The notes below the pieces were generated by a model. The model was given only the letters and a program-made list of their open reading frames with translations, was not told the origin of the DNA and did not search any database. A stretch of DNA of 64,000 bases from Capra hircus (taxonomy: Eukaryota; Chordata; Mammalia; Artiodactyla; Bovidae). The position numbers and the translations under genes are program-made. Every line of letters starts with the position of its first letter. The first letter of the stretch is position 1. Below, piece by piece: positions 46,241 to 58,405 of this stretch. The stretch covers positions 74,976,069 through 75,040,068 of the forward strand of contig NC_030811.1 in assembly GCF_001704415.2 (NCBI RefSeq), written 5' to 3'.

Positions 46241-47589
46241 CAATTCAGTTAGTTCATTCTCTCAGTTGTGTCTGACTCTTTGTGACCTCGTGGACTACAG
46301 CATGCCAGGCCTCCCTGTCCATCACCAACTCCCAGAGCTTACTCAAACTCATGTCCATTGAGTCAGTGATGCCATCCAACCATCTCATTCTCTGTCGTTC
46401 CCTTCTCCTCCTGTCTTCAATCTTTCCCAGCATCAGGGTCTTTTCAAATGAGTCATTTCTTCACATCAGGTGATCAAAGTATTGGCGTTTCAGCGTTAAC
46501 ATCAGTCCTTCCAATGAATATTCAGACTGATTTACTTAAGTATTGACTGATTGGGTCTTCTTGCTGTCCAGGGACTCTCAAGAGTCTTCTCCAACACCAC
46601 AGTTCAAAAGTATCAATTCTTCGATACTCAGCTTTCTTCCTAGTTCAACTGTCACATCGCACATACATGACTATTGGAAAAACCATAGCCTTGACTAGAC
46701 GGACCTTTGCTGGTAAAGTAATGTCTCTGCTTTTTAATATGCTGTCTAGGTTGGTCGTAATTTTCCTTCCAAGAAGTAAGTGTCTTAATTTCATGGCTGC
46801 AATCACCATCTGCAGTGATTTTGGAGCCCCTCAAAAATAAAGTCTGTCACTCTTTCCACTGTTTCCCCATCTATTTGCCATGAAATGATGGGACCAGATG
46901 CCATGATCTTAGTTTTCTGAATGTTGAGCTTTAAGCCAACTTTTTCACTCTCCTCTTTCACTTTCATCAAGAGGCTCTTTAGTTCCTCTTCACTTTCTGC
47001 CATAAGAGTGGTGTCATGTGCATATCTGAGGTTATTGATATTTCTCCCGGCAATCTTGATTCCAGCTTGTGCTTCATCCAGACTAGCATTTCTCATGATG
47101 TACCCTGCATATAAGTTAAATAAGCAGGGTGACAATAGACAGGCTTGATATGCTCCTTTCCCTATTTGGAACCAGTCTGTTGTTCCATGTCCAGTTCTAA
47201 TTGTTGCTTCCTGACCTGCATACAGGTTTCATAAGAGGCAGGTCAGGTGGTCTTGAATTCCCATCTCTTTTAGAATTTTCCAGTTTATTGTGATCCACAC
47301 AGTCAAAGGCTTTGGCAGTCAATAAAGAAGAAATAGATGTTTTTCTGAAACTCTCTTACTTTTTCGATAATCCAACGATGTTGGCAATTGGATCTCTGGT
47401 TCCTTTGTCTTTTTGAAATCCAGCTTGAACATCTGGAAGTTCACGATTCATGTGCTGTTGAAGCCTGGCTTGGAGAATTTTGAGTTACTTTACTAGTGTG
47501 TGAGATGGGTGCAATTGTGCAGTAGTTCGAACATTCTTTTGCATTGCCTTTCTTTGGGATTGGAATGAAAACTGACCTTTTCCAGTCCT
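46241..47589 (-). mobile_element. BovB 3' segment, antisense (older subfamily)
   Basis: From degenerate ttcag repeats at 46243-46260 up through RT coding to tttccagtcctgttgcc near 47589. The piece at 47135-46803 reads SPCLFNLYAGYIMRNA and RYAHDTTLMAES: the second residue pair of the active site is AH-D instead of AD-D (codons 47024-47013), a lost catalytic Asp. It has many indels (for example near 47278 and 47320). It is joined directly to the next BovB segment. Confidence 0.88.
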
Positions 47590-48380
47590 GTTGCCACATA
47601 CATGACTACTGGAAAAACCATAACTTTGAGTAGACAGACCTTTGTTGGCAAAGTAATGTCTCTGCTTTCTAATATGCTATATAGATTGGTAATAGCTTTT
47701 CTTCCAAGGAGCAAGCATTTTTTAATTTCATGGCTGCAGTCACCATCTGCAGTGGTTTTGGAGCCCCCCAAGATAAAGTCTGTCACTGTTTCCATTGTTT
47801 CCCCATCTGTTTGCCATGAAGTGATGGGACCAGTTGCCATGATCTTTGTTTTTCGAAGGTTGAGTTTTAAGCCAGCTTTTCACTCTCCTCTTTCACCCTC
47901 ATCAAGAGGCTCTTCAGTTCTTCTTCACTTTCTGCCATAAGTTTGGTGTCATCTGCATATCTGAGGTTGTTGATATTTCTCTCAGCAATCTTGATTCCAG
48001 CTTGTGCTTCATGAGCCCAGCATTTGTCATGATGTACTCTGCATATAAGTTAAATAAGCAGGGTGACAATATACAGCCTTGATGTGCTCCTTTCCCAATT
48101 TGGAACCAGTCTGTTGTTCCATATCTGGTTCTAACTGTTGCTTCTTGACCTGCATACAGATTTTTCAGGAGGCAGATGAGGTGGTCTGGTATTCCCATCT
48201 CTTGAATAATTTTCCACAGTTTGTTGTGATGCACACAGTCAGAGGCTTTAGTGTAGTCAATGAAGCAGAAGTAGATATTTTTCTGGAATTCTCTTGCTTT
48301 TTCCATGATAGAGCGAATGTTGGCAATTTGATCTCTGGTTCCCCTGCCTTTTCGAAATCCAGCTTGAACATCTGGAAGTT
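47590..48380 (-). mobile_element. second BovB segment, antisense, lacking its 3' end
   Basis: Begins abruptly at acatacatgactactgg (the VVMYG coding position) and runs to agcttgaacatctggaagtt (the DVQAGFRKG position). It therefore duplicates an internal part of the neighbouring segment in the same orientation. The readable piece at 48306-47914 has FCFIDYTKASDCVHHN, showing several changes in the catalytic region. The two overlapping stretches differ visibly (on the order of a tenth of positions), so the duplication or second insertion is not recent. Confidence 0.85.
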
Positions 48381-48499
48381 TATCAGATAGTGTCTTTCCT
48401 ATTCCAAATTAATTGACATGTGTTTGAGAGAATTCATTACCACAATGGCCATGAGAACAGTCAAATGACTCATTTTTCCCCCCAAATGCCTGCTCAGTT

Positions 48500-48665
48500 T
48501 CACAACAACCCTATGAGACAGGAACTATCATTATTCCCAACTTACCAATCAGGAAGTAAGGTGCAGGATGGATAAGTGAGTTTCTCAAGATTACACAGCT
48601 AGTAGGTAGTTGTGTTAGGATCCAAGTCCAAGGAGTCTGAGCCAAAGCGTGTGTTCTCCTACCAT
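48500..48665 (-). mobile_element. MIR SINE, antisense
   Basis: Reverse-complement MIR core: cacaacaaccctatgagaca, tatcattattcccaactta, ctcaagattacacagctagt, aggatccaagtccaagg. Confidence 0.88.
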
Positions 48666-50286
48666 ATTTCCAAGGCTTTCCTCTGAGACAACACATGTTA
48701 AGACTTGGATTGAAATTGTTTATGAAATGATAGTTATAGTTATAAAGTGATAGAAGAAGACTAGCTTATCTTTTTTTTTTTCCTCTTTTGAGAAATCAGT
48801 TTTTGCAGCAGCCCAAATTATATCATGAGTAAGTGAAACTGTTGTTCATCAGATCTCCAGGATAGTGTAACTCTCACTTGGCAGTTGCTGTAAGAGGTGA
48901 AGAAGATGAACAATCCTAAATGTTCACTTTGGGAACATGGATATCATTTCTAGTCATATGGTGTTCATTAACCTAAGTTTCATTTACCCCAGGCAAATAC
49001 ATGTTTCTGGGTGTGGAAGGATGAAAGAAAGGGAGATGGTGTATTAAAAAAAAAAAAAACCCACAAAGAACAGAAACAGAAGTAATGGAAAATTATCCCT
49101 TGCCCTTTCCTTTAATGGCAGTCTCTGATGCACATATGCAGACCGCCTTAGTGTTTTTAATGAAAGTTAATATAATAGAATTTGTTTTGGAGATGAGACA
49201 GTACCTTACCTGATGGCTGAACTATTTTGAGTTCAGCCTTTGTGGCTTTATTGAACAGAACCCAGGTGTTCAGAGGTGCCTGCACAGAACCCAGTCAGTT
49301 TACACAGAGAGACAAATGGGCTTTTTATAAACATGGGGAAAGCTATGCATTGATTCAAGGAATTCCTGAAATCACTGGTTCCTTTTAATGACTCTTCTCT
49401 GATGAAGTGTCATCTGCAGGTAAACATGGGATCAAAGTTCTGATTTCCCCCCGGATTAATCATTTTCTTCTTTATCTCTGTCAAAGTTCTTTGATATGGC
49501 AAAACTTCCTTTTTCAGGTGAACTTACTGTATGTTTAGATTTCAATCAATATTAGTAAATATTGACTTGAAAGGTCACTGCTTGCTTGAGGGAAAAGGGT
49601 TACCATTAAAAAAATTCCCATTTGCCAATTTTTTACTCTACTTCTTTCCATAAAAGAGGTAAGCTTTAAAATCTTATTAATCTGAGAAAGAAAAAGTTTG
49701 GTCAACATTCTTTCACTGTTTCATTTTATTCCAAAATATTTGGGGGAATTTTTCTGATTCTACATGTACTTTGTAGCATAGTTTTTATAAGTACAGTTTG
49801 AAATCACAAACATTTGAACTGAATTGTGTGATTCTGCATCTCTCATTGCCTAACATTGAGCAAGATACCAACTTCATTAAAGAAGATAATGACAAGATGT
49901 ACATTTTATGGCGGTTTTGAGAGTCAAAGGTTATGATCAATATGAAGACTTTGGTTCAGTGCCTGGCACATAAGTGCTCAATAAATATTAGCTGTTAATG
50001 CTATTATAATATTTTAAAACATATGTGTATACAAGTTATGGTGTGTGTTTGCATAATCTAAAAACTGCTACACATTACAGAATCCAGTTGTAAATGAGCT
50101 CAGTAATTTTTTAAAAGATTCATGAAGTTAAAAATCCTTGAACAGAGATATCATTTGTAAAAGTATATCCAATGTGATTTTTAAAAATGAAGCATCCATG
50201 CCAAGCAAACGTTATTCTATGCTTTAAAATGGTGGCTATATTTTCACTCTAGAATTCAAATTCATTAGGTCACAATGCCCAGTATA
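48666..50286. other. mostly unassigned stretch
   Basis: Holds a T-run at 48771-48781, an A-run at about 49046-49059 and, at about 49940-49990, cagtgcctggcacataagtg plus ctcaataaatat, a short MIR/L2 3' end. Otherwise nothing was recognised. Confidence 0.4.
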
Positions 50287-50295
50287 GTTAAAATA

Positions 50296-50502
50296 TGTTG
50301 TTCGTTTGCTAAGTCCTGTCTGACACTTTGCAGTCCCAAGGCCTGTAGCCTGCCAGGCTCCATTTGTCCATGGGGTTCTCTGGACAATACTAGAGTGGAT
50401 TGCTATTTCCTTCTCCAAGGGGTCTTCCCAGATCAGAGATCAAACGCATGTCTCCTGTGTTGGCAGGCAGATTCTTTACCACTAAGCCACCAGGGAAGCC
50501 TG
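50296..50502 (-). mobile_element. Bov-tA SINE with 9-bp TSD
   Basis: Antisense Bov-tA, diverged: tail (gctaagtcctgtctgacact), body, and head ending ctaagccaccagggaagcc. gttaaaata repeats at 50287-50295 and 50503-50511. Confidence 0.92.
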
Positions 50503-50904
50503 GTTAAAATAACATATATATAAATACATACTAATTGAAATGATAATATATGCAAATTGAAAATACACACTAGTGTGTGTGTAAATATGATGATCAGTAT
50601 TTCAAATAGGGAACCGTAGGCCTGTCAGTTAGTGACAGTGACCTTTTTCTTGTCATAGACAACTGGGGAACTGCATTGCAGAATCATTTTTATGTATTTT
50701 TTTAAAAAATGCAGATATCAGGGTCTCACCTTGAATCAGAGCTTCCAAGAATGGAACCCAAACACTTGCAGTTTTTTGTTACTGTGGTCCTGCTGTAAGT
50801 AACTGGAACACTGGGGAACATATATGAAAACTGTGGTTTTTTGACATTGGGTAACAGGCCATTGCAAGACTGTGATCCATGGAAGGAGACAAACAGATGA
50901 GAAA

Positions 50905-51093
50905 GTGAAAGTGAAAGTCACTTGGCGGTGTCCGATTCTTTGCAACCCCACGGACTGTATAGAATTCTCTAGGCCAGAATACTGAAGTGGATAGCCTTTC
51001 CCTTCTCCAGGGGATCTTCCCAACCCAGGGATTGAACCCAGATCTCCCTCATTGCAGGCAGTTTCTTTACCAACTGAGCCACAAGGGAAGCCC
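50905..51093 (-). mobile_element. Bov-tA SINE, antisense
   Basis: The tail begins with (GAAAGT)n at about 50904-50920, then gtgtccgattctttgcaacc, body, B-box complement (gggattgaaccc) and head ending caagggaagccc. aacagatgaga to the left and aacaaatgaga to the right give a probable 11-bp target duplication with one mismatch. Confidence 0.92.
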
Positions 51094-51311
51094 AACAAAT
51101 GAGATCAATTCGTTGAACTCCCTCTTAGAGGCTGTTTGCAAGGAGGACCCTAACAAAGCCTGAAGATTTCATGGTGGAGTTCTTGCAGGCTGAAATGGCA
51201 CAGGATTTGTGGAGCAGAGTATCATGGAGGAGGAAGTGGTAAAGAGAAATCTCCAGAGATTAGCATAGGGATCCCCGAGTCTATGGCTAGGTACCAATTT
51301 ATGCATGTGAA

Positions 51312-51313
<2 letters not shown>

Positions 51314-51350
<37 letters not shown>

Positions 51351-51354
51351 CACA
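51314..51354. repeat. (CA)n microsatellite
   Basis: About 15 uninterrupted CA units, one CG interruption, then about five more CA units. This is a typical polymorphic dinucleotide locus. Confidence 0.97.
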
Positions 51355-52555
51355 GACTGTATGTGTGTATATGTTAGGGGAGTGGATGACATTTTTCTTG
51401 ATATTGTGTTTGAGAAGCTCATCCGTGATGTGTGGCAGTAGCACCTTCATGTCATTGCTCCTTATTATCATATGAACTTTATTGTTTATTCTTATATTAT
51501 TAAAGCACACAGTATTTATCATTTGGTGGTTCATAGAACTTTGGTTTTTATGTTTTTTATTCATTTTTAGTTATTACACATAATGGTGCTATCAATATAT
51601 TCATGTATCTTTTGGTTCATCTATACAAGCATTTTTCTTCAGTGTAAGCCTAGGGGAGGACTAGTTGGATCATAAGATACATATACATGTAATGTACATT
51701 TTCCCAGAATGGTTGCACCAACTTCACTTCCACTAGAGGACATGTGAGGTCAAGTGGTTCCATAGTCTCAGCAACACTTGATATTGTCATTCTTTATAAT
51801 TTTAGCCATTCTGGTAGACGTGTATGGATATCTCATTGGAGTTTTTGTTTGTGTATTTCCCTGTTTAGTAACAATATTGAACACATATTCATATGCTTTT
51901 TGCCATCTAAATATCTTTCTATAGGAGTATCTATGTTTTTCTTATAAATTTATAGAAATAATTTTTACACATTCTGGATACAAACCCTTATCTGTTTTAT
52001 GATTTTCAAACATCCTCTCTAACATAGTGGAAGATCTTTCACCGTCTTATTGGTGTCTTTTACTTTAGGAACTGGAGTCCCTAAATTTAATTTGTTCTGA
52101 TGTATTTATCTTTTCTTCTACAGCTAGTGCTTTTTGTGTTCCATTTTGAATATTTTTGCCAATCTTACTTCATGAAGATATACTCCTGAGTATTTTTTCT
52201 AGAGTTTTTTCCTGTCATGATCATGGGAGCAGTCAAATTTTAGTTTCAGTTTTCTCTTTCATATGAATGTCCATTTGCTGCAAGACCGTCTTCTCCCTTC
52301 TGCGCTGTGCCCCCTTTTACGTAATCAAGTGTCATATACGGATAGGTCTTCTGCTGGATTCTGTTCTCTCCCAGTTCTCTATTGTCTATCCTTATGCCAG
52401 TGCCACCATCTCAGCTGTAACAGCTTTAGAACAAGTCTTGATATTCAGCAGTGTGGCTCCTCCCAGCTCTGTTCTTTTTCTTCAAAGGTGTCTCAGCGAT
52501 TATTAGCTCTCTCTGTTTGCATATAGATTTTAGAACCAGTTGGTCAATTTCTACT

Positions 52556-52906
52556 TTTTTTTCCTTTCACTTGTGAGATATAATTGACATACAGAGCTGT
52601 ATGAGTTTAAGGTGTACAGCCTAATGATTTGACTAGTATACATCATGAAGTGATTACCACTGTAAGTTCAGTGAACAATCATCATCTCATATAGATAACA
52701 ATATAAAAGAAAAAGAAAATTTTTCCTTATGATGAGAACTTTTAGGACCTACTCCCTTAACAGCTTTTGTATTTAACATACAGCAGTGTTAATTATATGT
52801 ATCATGTTGTATATTATATCCCTAGTACTTATTGATCTTGTAGCTGAAAGTTTGTACATTTTGATTGCCTTCATTCAATTCCCCCTCCCTTCTCTCTATT
52901 TCCATG
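52556..52906 (-). mobile_element. L1 3'-end insertion with ~32-bp flanking repeat
   Basis: A 5'-truncated L1 3'UTR of about 350 bp in antisense. It starts with a T-run (about 52555-52562) and continues tgagatataattgacataca, taaggtgtacagcctaatg, tagctgaaagtttgtaca. Near-identical copies of tagattttagaac...tttctact lie at 52524-52555 and 52907-52937, consistent with an unusually long target-site duplication of the host L1 sequence. Confidence 0.78.
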
Positions 52907-53896
52907 TAGATTTTAGAACTGTTGGCCAGTTTCTACTGTTTTGTGTCAGTTGTAATATGTTTCTGGAATTTTTTCATTTACCTAAACTTGCAAATCTCTC
53001 ATCATAAATCCTAATATCTTCATATTATCTATTTTATTGTCAGAAGGACTGGTGATAATATCCCTTTTTCATTTCTAGTGTTAATCATTTTTGCCTTCTT
53101 TCTTTTTCCATTGGTTAGTCTTGCAAAGGTATTATCAATTTTCATAATCTTTCTAAAGAATAATTTTTTTGCTTGGTTAATTTTTCTATTTATTTTCTTT
53201 TAAAATTCTGCTTTTATAATTGCCTTACTTTTGCTTATTTTGAATTTCTTTTTCTTTTTGCAACTTCTTGAGATGGATACTTAAACCACTGATTTTAAGA
53301 TGCTTTGCTTTTCTAATATACATGTTGACATTTATACATTTCCTTGGAAGGACTGCTTTCATTTCTCACAAACTTTACTATACTGGATTTTCATTAACAG
53401 TCAGTTCAAGTGGTTTCTAATTTTCATTTCAATTACTTCTGTGTACCAGGTTAATTAAAAGTATATTGTTGAAATTTCAAACGTGGGAGTTTTCTAGGTT
53501 TTTTTTTGGGGGGGGTGGTGTTTTTGATATCTAATTTATGCCTACTGTAGTGAGAGAATGTACTCTCTAATTTTAAACTTAAGAAATTTGTTAGAGTAGC
53601 TAATGAACTAGCATATGTCCAATTTAGATAAATGGTGTTGCAGTTAGGTATACTCTTCTACACATGATAGTTGGGTCAAGTATATTAATTGTCAAGTTAC
53701 TAATACCAGTTACTAGTAATATGAGGATATACCAGCTAAAGTGACTATTTCATTCTTTTTATTTCTCTGCTGAAATTCTCTTTTTTGTTTTTTTAGTTCC
53801 TTTTAGTAATTTTAGTTCTTTTAGTAATTTAGTTAAACATATTATTTTGAAGTTCATGCCTGATAACTCTGTCAGATAAAATAATAAGTATCTAGC

Positions 53897-54138
53897 ATAT
53901 GTCTCCAGATCCCCTGGAGAAGGGATAGGCTACCCACTCCAGTATTCTTGGACTTCCCTGGAATTCAGCTGGTAAAGAATCCACCTGCAATGAGAGAGAC
54001 CTTCTTTCAACCCCTGGGTTGGGAAGATCCCCTGGAGAAGGGAAAGGCAACCCACTCTAGTATTCTGGCCTGGAGAATTCCATGAACTGTATAGTCCATG
54101 GGGGTCCCAAAGAGTGGACACAACTAAACGACTTTCAC
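53897..54138 (+). mobile_element. dimeric Bov-tA SINE, 5'-truncated
   Basis: Begins inside the first monomer body (agatcccctggagaagggat), which ends in actccagtattcttgg. A second tRNA-like head (cttccctggaattcagctgg), body and tail (ggggtcccaaagagtgga) follow. It has the same architecture as the copy at 28822. catatgt is found on both sides (53888-53906 region and 54143-54149), a probable short target duplication. Confidence 0.85.
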
Positions 54139-54400
54139 ATCATATGTTTTATTATCTTGGCCTTTAGTTAAGTAGTATCTTCTCAAATGCCTAAATATTT
54201 TTCACTGGGTATCATACACTATATATTAAAAAAAAAATAGGGAGGAATTGAAGTTCTAGATAATGTTAGCTTCCTTCAATGAAAAGTTTCTTTTACTTTG
54301 TAGTATGATCTTGAGCTAAGGCCTCCAGATCACTTTGCAACCAGAAATTGAAATGGCTAAAAGTTGAATGTCAGTATCTGGCAGGGCTTTACTCCCAGTG

Positions 54401-55062
54401 TATATCCCTATGGGATCCAACTCACCTCTATAAATAAATTCCTGCTCTACAGAAAGCCTGAGCTTCCATTTTTGCCACTAGACCTGTGTCTGCTCTAAGT
54501 TCTGCTCAACTTCTCATTTACTCCTTGTAAGAATGCTGTCCCTCTTGAAAGGATAGTGCTACCCAATGCCAGAGTCACCTCTTTGGGCTTCCTGCCTCTC
54601 CTAAGATGCTTCCTGACACGTCTTTACTGCCTTGGTGGTGTATGTGTATTTCAGCTTTCCTAGTTCTCAGTGGGGAGTTTGGTCCAAACAACTAATTTTT
54701 GGCTAAAAAGTAGAACTCCTAGCCCAGAGAATTTTAAGCTAACAGCAATCTCATCTCATATTATGTGTTAATTGGTTTAGTAAACACAGACCTATGTCTA
54801 GAATTCTCCTAGCAGATTTGTGAGCTTTAAAAAAGAAGGATTGTTATTGCTTTAAGCTAAGGTTTAGCATGACTTAACTATACAGCTGTAGTAAGTGATG
54901 TATATTTTGTTATTTGTATCTGATTGTGGTACTGCTGGCGTAAGAAACCTCCAAAACATGTTATCACCCTTGGCATCTCATGGTTCATGGTAGCTGGAGG
55001 AGACACAAGAAGAGTGTTAGTGAAAACCTAAAGGGGCTTGAGAAGAGCATTAGCAGAAGTCT
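54401..55062. other. unassigned stretch
   Basis: No repeat or coding frame recognised. Confidence 0.4.
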
Positions 55063-55120
55063 ATTCATGGGGTCGCAAAGAGTCGGACACGACTGAGCGA
55101 CTGAACTGAACTGAACTGAA
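55063..55120 (+). mobile_element. 58-bp BovB 3' stub
   Basis: attcatggggtcgcaaagag, cggacacgactgagc and the gaact pentamer tail are the last 58 bp of BovB and match copy 2 (33300-33360) almost exactly. The pentamer tail and the attcatgg start mark it as BovB rather than Bov-A SINE (which reads gtccatgg here). No clear target duplication was found. Confidence 0.85.
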
Positions 55121-55192
55121 CCTCCCCTTACCACCCCACCAAACGACACTTTCAATAAGGGCCTAAAGGAAAGAGGAGAGGAGAGATGAACC

Positions 55193-55920
55193 AAAAATGA
55201 ACTGTGGCAGGAAGAATTCTAAGACCAACCCCATGCTCTCCACTTCCTGATGTGGCACCCACAATTAGGTTATATGGCAGAAGGAATTTCACGGATACAA
55301 TTAAAGTTCCTAAGCAGCTAACTGAGTTAATCAAAGAAAGATTACCCTAGTGAAATTAACCTAACCAAGTGTGTGTGTTCTCAGTTTCTCAGTTGTATCT
55401 GGCTCTGCAACCCTATGGACTGTAGCCCACCAAGCTCCTCTGTCCGTGGGATTTTCCAGGCAAGAGTACTGGAGTATGTTGCCATTTCCTCCTCCAGGGG
55501 ATCTTCCTGACCCAGGGATTGAACCCACATCTGCATTGGAAAGCAGATTCTTTACCACTGAGTCTCCTGGGAAGCCTTTAAAATTTTGGACAGTGGTCCA
55601 TTTCTGTGAAGAGATTTGAAGTGTGAGAAGGCTCTGGAAGGGCCACCAGGTAAGGAGATGACAGTGTCCTCTAGGATCTGAAAACAGGAACAGAGACCTC
55701 AGTTATACAGTCCAAGGAAATGAATTCTGCCATCAACTCAAGGAGCAGCAGATCTTTCTCCAGATAACCAGTTTCCTGGTTATAGCCATGTGAGACCCTG
55801 AGTGGAGGACCCAGCTGAAATATGCTCTGAGATAATAAATCTGTGTTGCTTTAAGCTCCTAATTTGTGATAATTTGTTGCACAGAAATAGAAAACAAAAC
55901 CAAAAAACTAATACAGCAGT
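55193..55920 (+). mobile_element. ancient LTR-like repeat, split by a SINE
   Basis: Sense repeat: gcaggaagaattctaagacc, aattaggttatatggcag, gttaatcaaagaaagat, then after the SINE ggaaatgaattctgcc, gtgagaccctgag, gagataataaatctgtgttg, tgtgataatttgttgcacag, ending ctaatacag. The AATAAA-bearing 3' part fits an LTR polyadenylation region. The class (MaLR/ERVL-like) is tentative. It has no coding content. Confidence 0.5.
55372..55576 (-). mobile_element. Bov-tA SINE, antisense
   Basis: Tail (tcagttgtatctggctctgc), body (gggattttccaggcaagagt), B-box complement (gggattgaaccc) and head ending gagtctcctgggaagcc. It interrupts the LTR-like repeat. Confidence 0.92.
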
Positions 55921-56489
55921 TGTTCAATTTTGAGGGGAACTGGATGAAATATAAAGAAGCCAGGTTTTTTTAGATTTGAACATAAAAGGTACCTTTTCTC
56001 AATCAGATAAGATGGCAAACCATTCTCAAATTAAGAAATGGCTTCCAGACAAAGATCAAATCTAGGCTGGGCCTGTAGGATTCTTTTATAAAGCTTCAGA
56101 ATGATGTAAGATGGCACCTCAGAGACAGACTCAAATACGAAACAGTTTTTCTAAAGATCTTAAAGCATACCTTACAGATTCTTGTTATGCAATGGAGCAT
56201 TTTAGAATCTTAAGGGATTATCACATAGCAGCTTCATTAGGACCCCAACTTAGAAGAGAGCTTATCTTAAAGAGACTGAGGTTGTGGCTTTCTTAAAAGG
56301 ACTGAATTCATGGAGAACTCGCAGGATATTTTAGAGAACTCTTCTGATGAAAGCACTATCAGCTTAAACTAAGAACCAAAAACAACAGAAAATGATTTCT
56401 AAGGAGCTGAACTAGGCTTCCGCAAGAAATTAACCTGTGCTTACCTGTTTTCCAGAACAACTATGGACCAGCAGCTATTGCATGCCTCT
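55921..56489. other. unassigned stretch
   Basis: No repeat or gene recognised. Confidence 0.4.
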
Positions 56490-56506
56490 ATATCTTCCCT
56501 TTTCCA

Positions 56507-56712
56507 ACTTCTCTGGTGGCTTAGATGGTAAAGTGTCTGCCTGCAACGTGGGAGACCTGGGTTTGATCCCTGGGTCAGGAAGATCCCCTGGAGAAGGAAA
56601 TGGCAACCCACTCTAGTACTCTTGCCTGGAAAATCCCATGGGCCTAGGAGCCTGGTAGGCTACAGTCCATGGGGTCACAAAGAGTCGGACACGACTGAGT
56701 GACTTCATTTTC
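56507..56712 (+). mobile_element. Bov-tA SINE with 17-bp TSD
   Basis: Sense Bov-tA: head (ttctctggtggcttagatgg), B-box ggtttgatccc, body, tail (ggggtcacaaagagtcggac). The flanks atatcttcccttttcca (56490-56506) and atatctccccttttcca (56713-56729) differ at one base. Confidence 0.95.
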
Positions 56713-56729
56713 ATATCTCCCCTTTTCCA

Positions 56730-58405
56730 GCGTTAGTCTTTGAATCCATTGCCTGCCTTCCAATTCAGTGTCTCCTCCATGATGGCCCATGGCAAAACAA
56801 AGCCAAAGCAGCTCATGGCTTGCATTGCAGCCCATGGTCTCTGAAGGATCCGTGCAGCTGGCTTTGGTGTGCTTGAGCTGCCACAGACTTCTCCAAATAG
56901 AAGAGCAAGGTTGTGGAGACAGCGACTGACCAGCTGGCTCCTCACTTTTTGCCTTAAGAATTCTCCATCTTTCTCATCATTAAGTACATGTGCATGAGCA
57001 TGAATACATGCGTAAGCATGTATGTATGTGTCTAAGCGTGTTTGGGTGTCTTTCCAAGAGGACTTTCAAGCAAATTTTCTCCTAACTTCTCCTCTTCAAA
57101 CTGATGTGTGCCCTTCCATCCAACAGAAAAACCCTTTGCCCCTTTGTAACCAAGTCCATTTCCCTAGTTTAAGAGAGAAAAACCTCAACTAGCTCTTTTG
57201 GCAAACACAGGGCGTGTAAGAAAGGGGCAAGCTCATCTCAGGTATCTCCCAGCACCTATTTTAGCAGTTCTTCCCTCAGCAGATCGTCTCCTTGGGTCAG
57301 TCGTGGCTAGAGACAGCCCCTGGGCACCCCAGATGTAGCTGCTGAACTCCCAGGATGTCCTCATTAGCATAGATCCAGACTCTGCACAGATGTAAAGAAA
57401 AAACAAGAAGAATTCATTCAATTCTTTCAGAGATTCTGTAAAAGAAAAGGTGGACTGACCAAACTGCATAATTCTCCAACCAACAAGCTCACCAGAAAGC
57501 GCGGACTTTCTTTAAATGAAAGAGCTGAAGAAGAGAGTTTTCTAAAATGGGGCACATGTGTTTTTTCCTTCCTGAGGGAAAACCTGTTCAACTTTGGGTT
57601 TCATCGCTCATAAATTATCAAGTTATTTCTCACTTACGACATAAATATCAGTCTGGTTGGTATATATCCACTAGCACATCAGCTGAGACTGAAGAGAGCT
57701 AAATTTACAAAACATTAAATCAATAAGCATGTGTGAATGGGTAAACAGCGTGATATCCTTCACTTAATAAGGCCGAGGCATTGCTGTTAATCATCTGTTT
57801 TGCAGCTTCTGAAGTTTTTTTTCCTTTTAATTTTATAGTGTTGCTAGAAGCCTAGATGAGTGAGGTCCTTCTATCAGAAGAAGAAAACAATGTATCTCAA
57901 AATAGGAAATGAGAAATATTCCCAAGAAGATGAAACCATAATATCTGAAGTGCTGCAATCATTGCAAGATGCTGCAATCATAAGGAAGAAATAATAGCTC
58001 CAGTGCTTAAACTAAGGAGAAACCCTAGAACAGACAGGGCTACCAGTTGTCTCTCAGGAAAACACCAGTCTTCCAGATGGCAAATGGAGGTACAAAAGAA
58101 TAAAAATAGCATGTTTGCTCCCTTCTCTTTTCTAGGACTCCCCCAAAACATGTCCCTAAACCCACAAGAACAGACTGGCAGTCTCCTTACATTAAAAAAG
58201 ATCCTTCCATATAGAAGTACCCACCCCCACCATGGGCTTCCCTTTTATGTTACTAAATAGAAGTCATTACAGGCTGGATTGGAGTATTTCAACTGCTTTA
58301 TCTGCAATGCCCAGACCAAGAACAACATACTAGAGGGAACCACCAGCAGATGAGAGATTTCATCTGGTAGAAGATGTTAATGACCACTGCAAATTGGTGG
58401 GAGCT
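56730..58405. other. unassigned stretch
   Basis: Contains a short ATG/TATG-rich low-complexity patch at about 56985-57035. There is no gene or repeat family I can support. Confidence 0.4.

Larger units (their letters stand above)
51545..54400 (-). mobile_element. old L1M, antisense, with two nested insertions
   Basis: Reverse-complement L1 text through ORF2: tatctcattggagtttttg (51829), tatccttatgccagtgcca (52387), gattttagaac...tcaatttct (52525), then after the nested L1 end tagtcttgcaaaggtattatc (53116) and ttccttggaaggactgctttc (53340), with 5'UTR-like text toward 54340. It has no intact frame. The boundaries are approximate. Confidence 0.7.
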
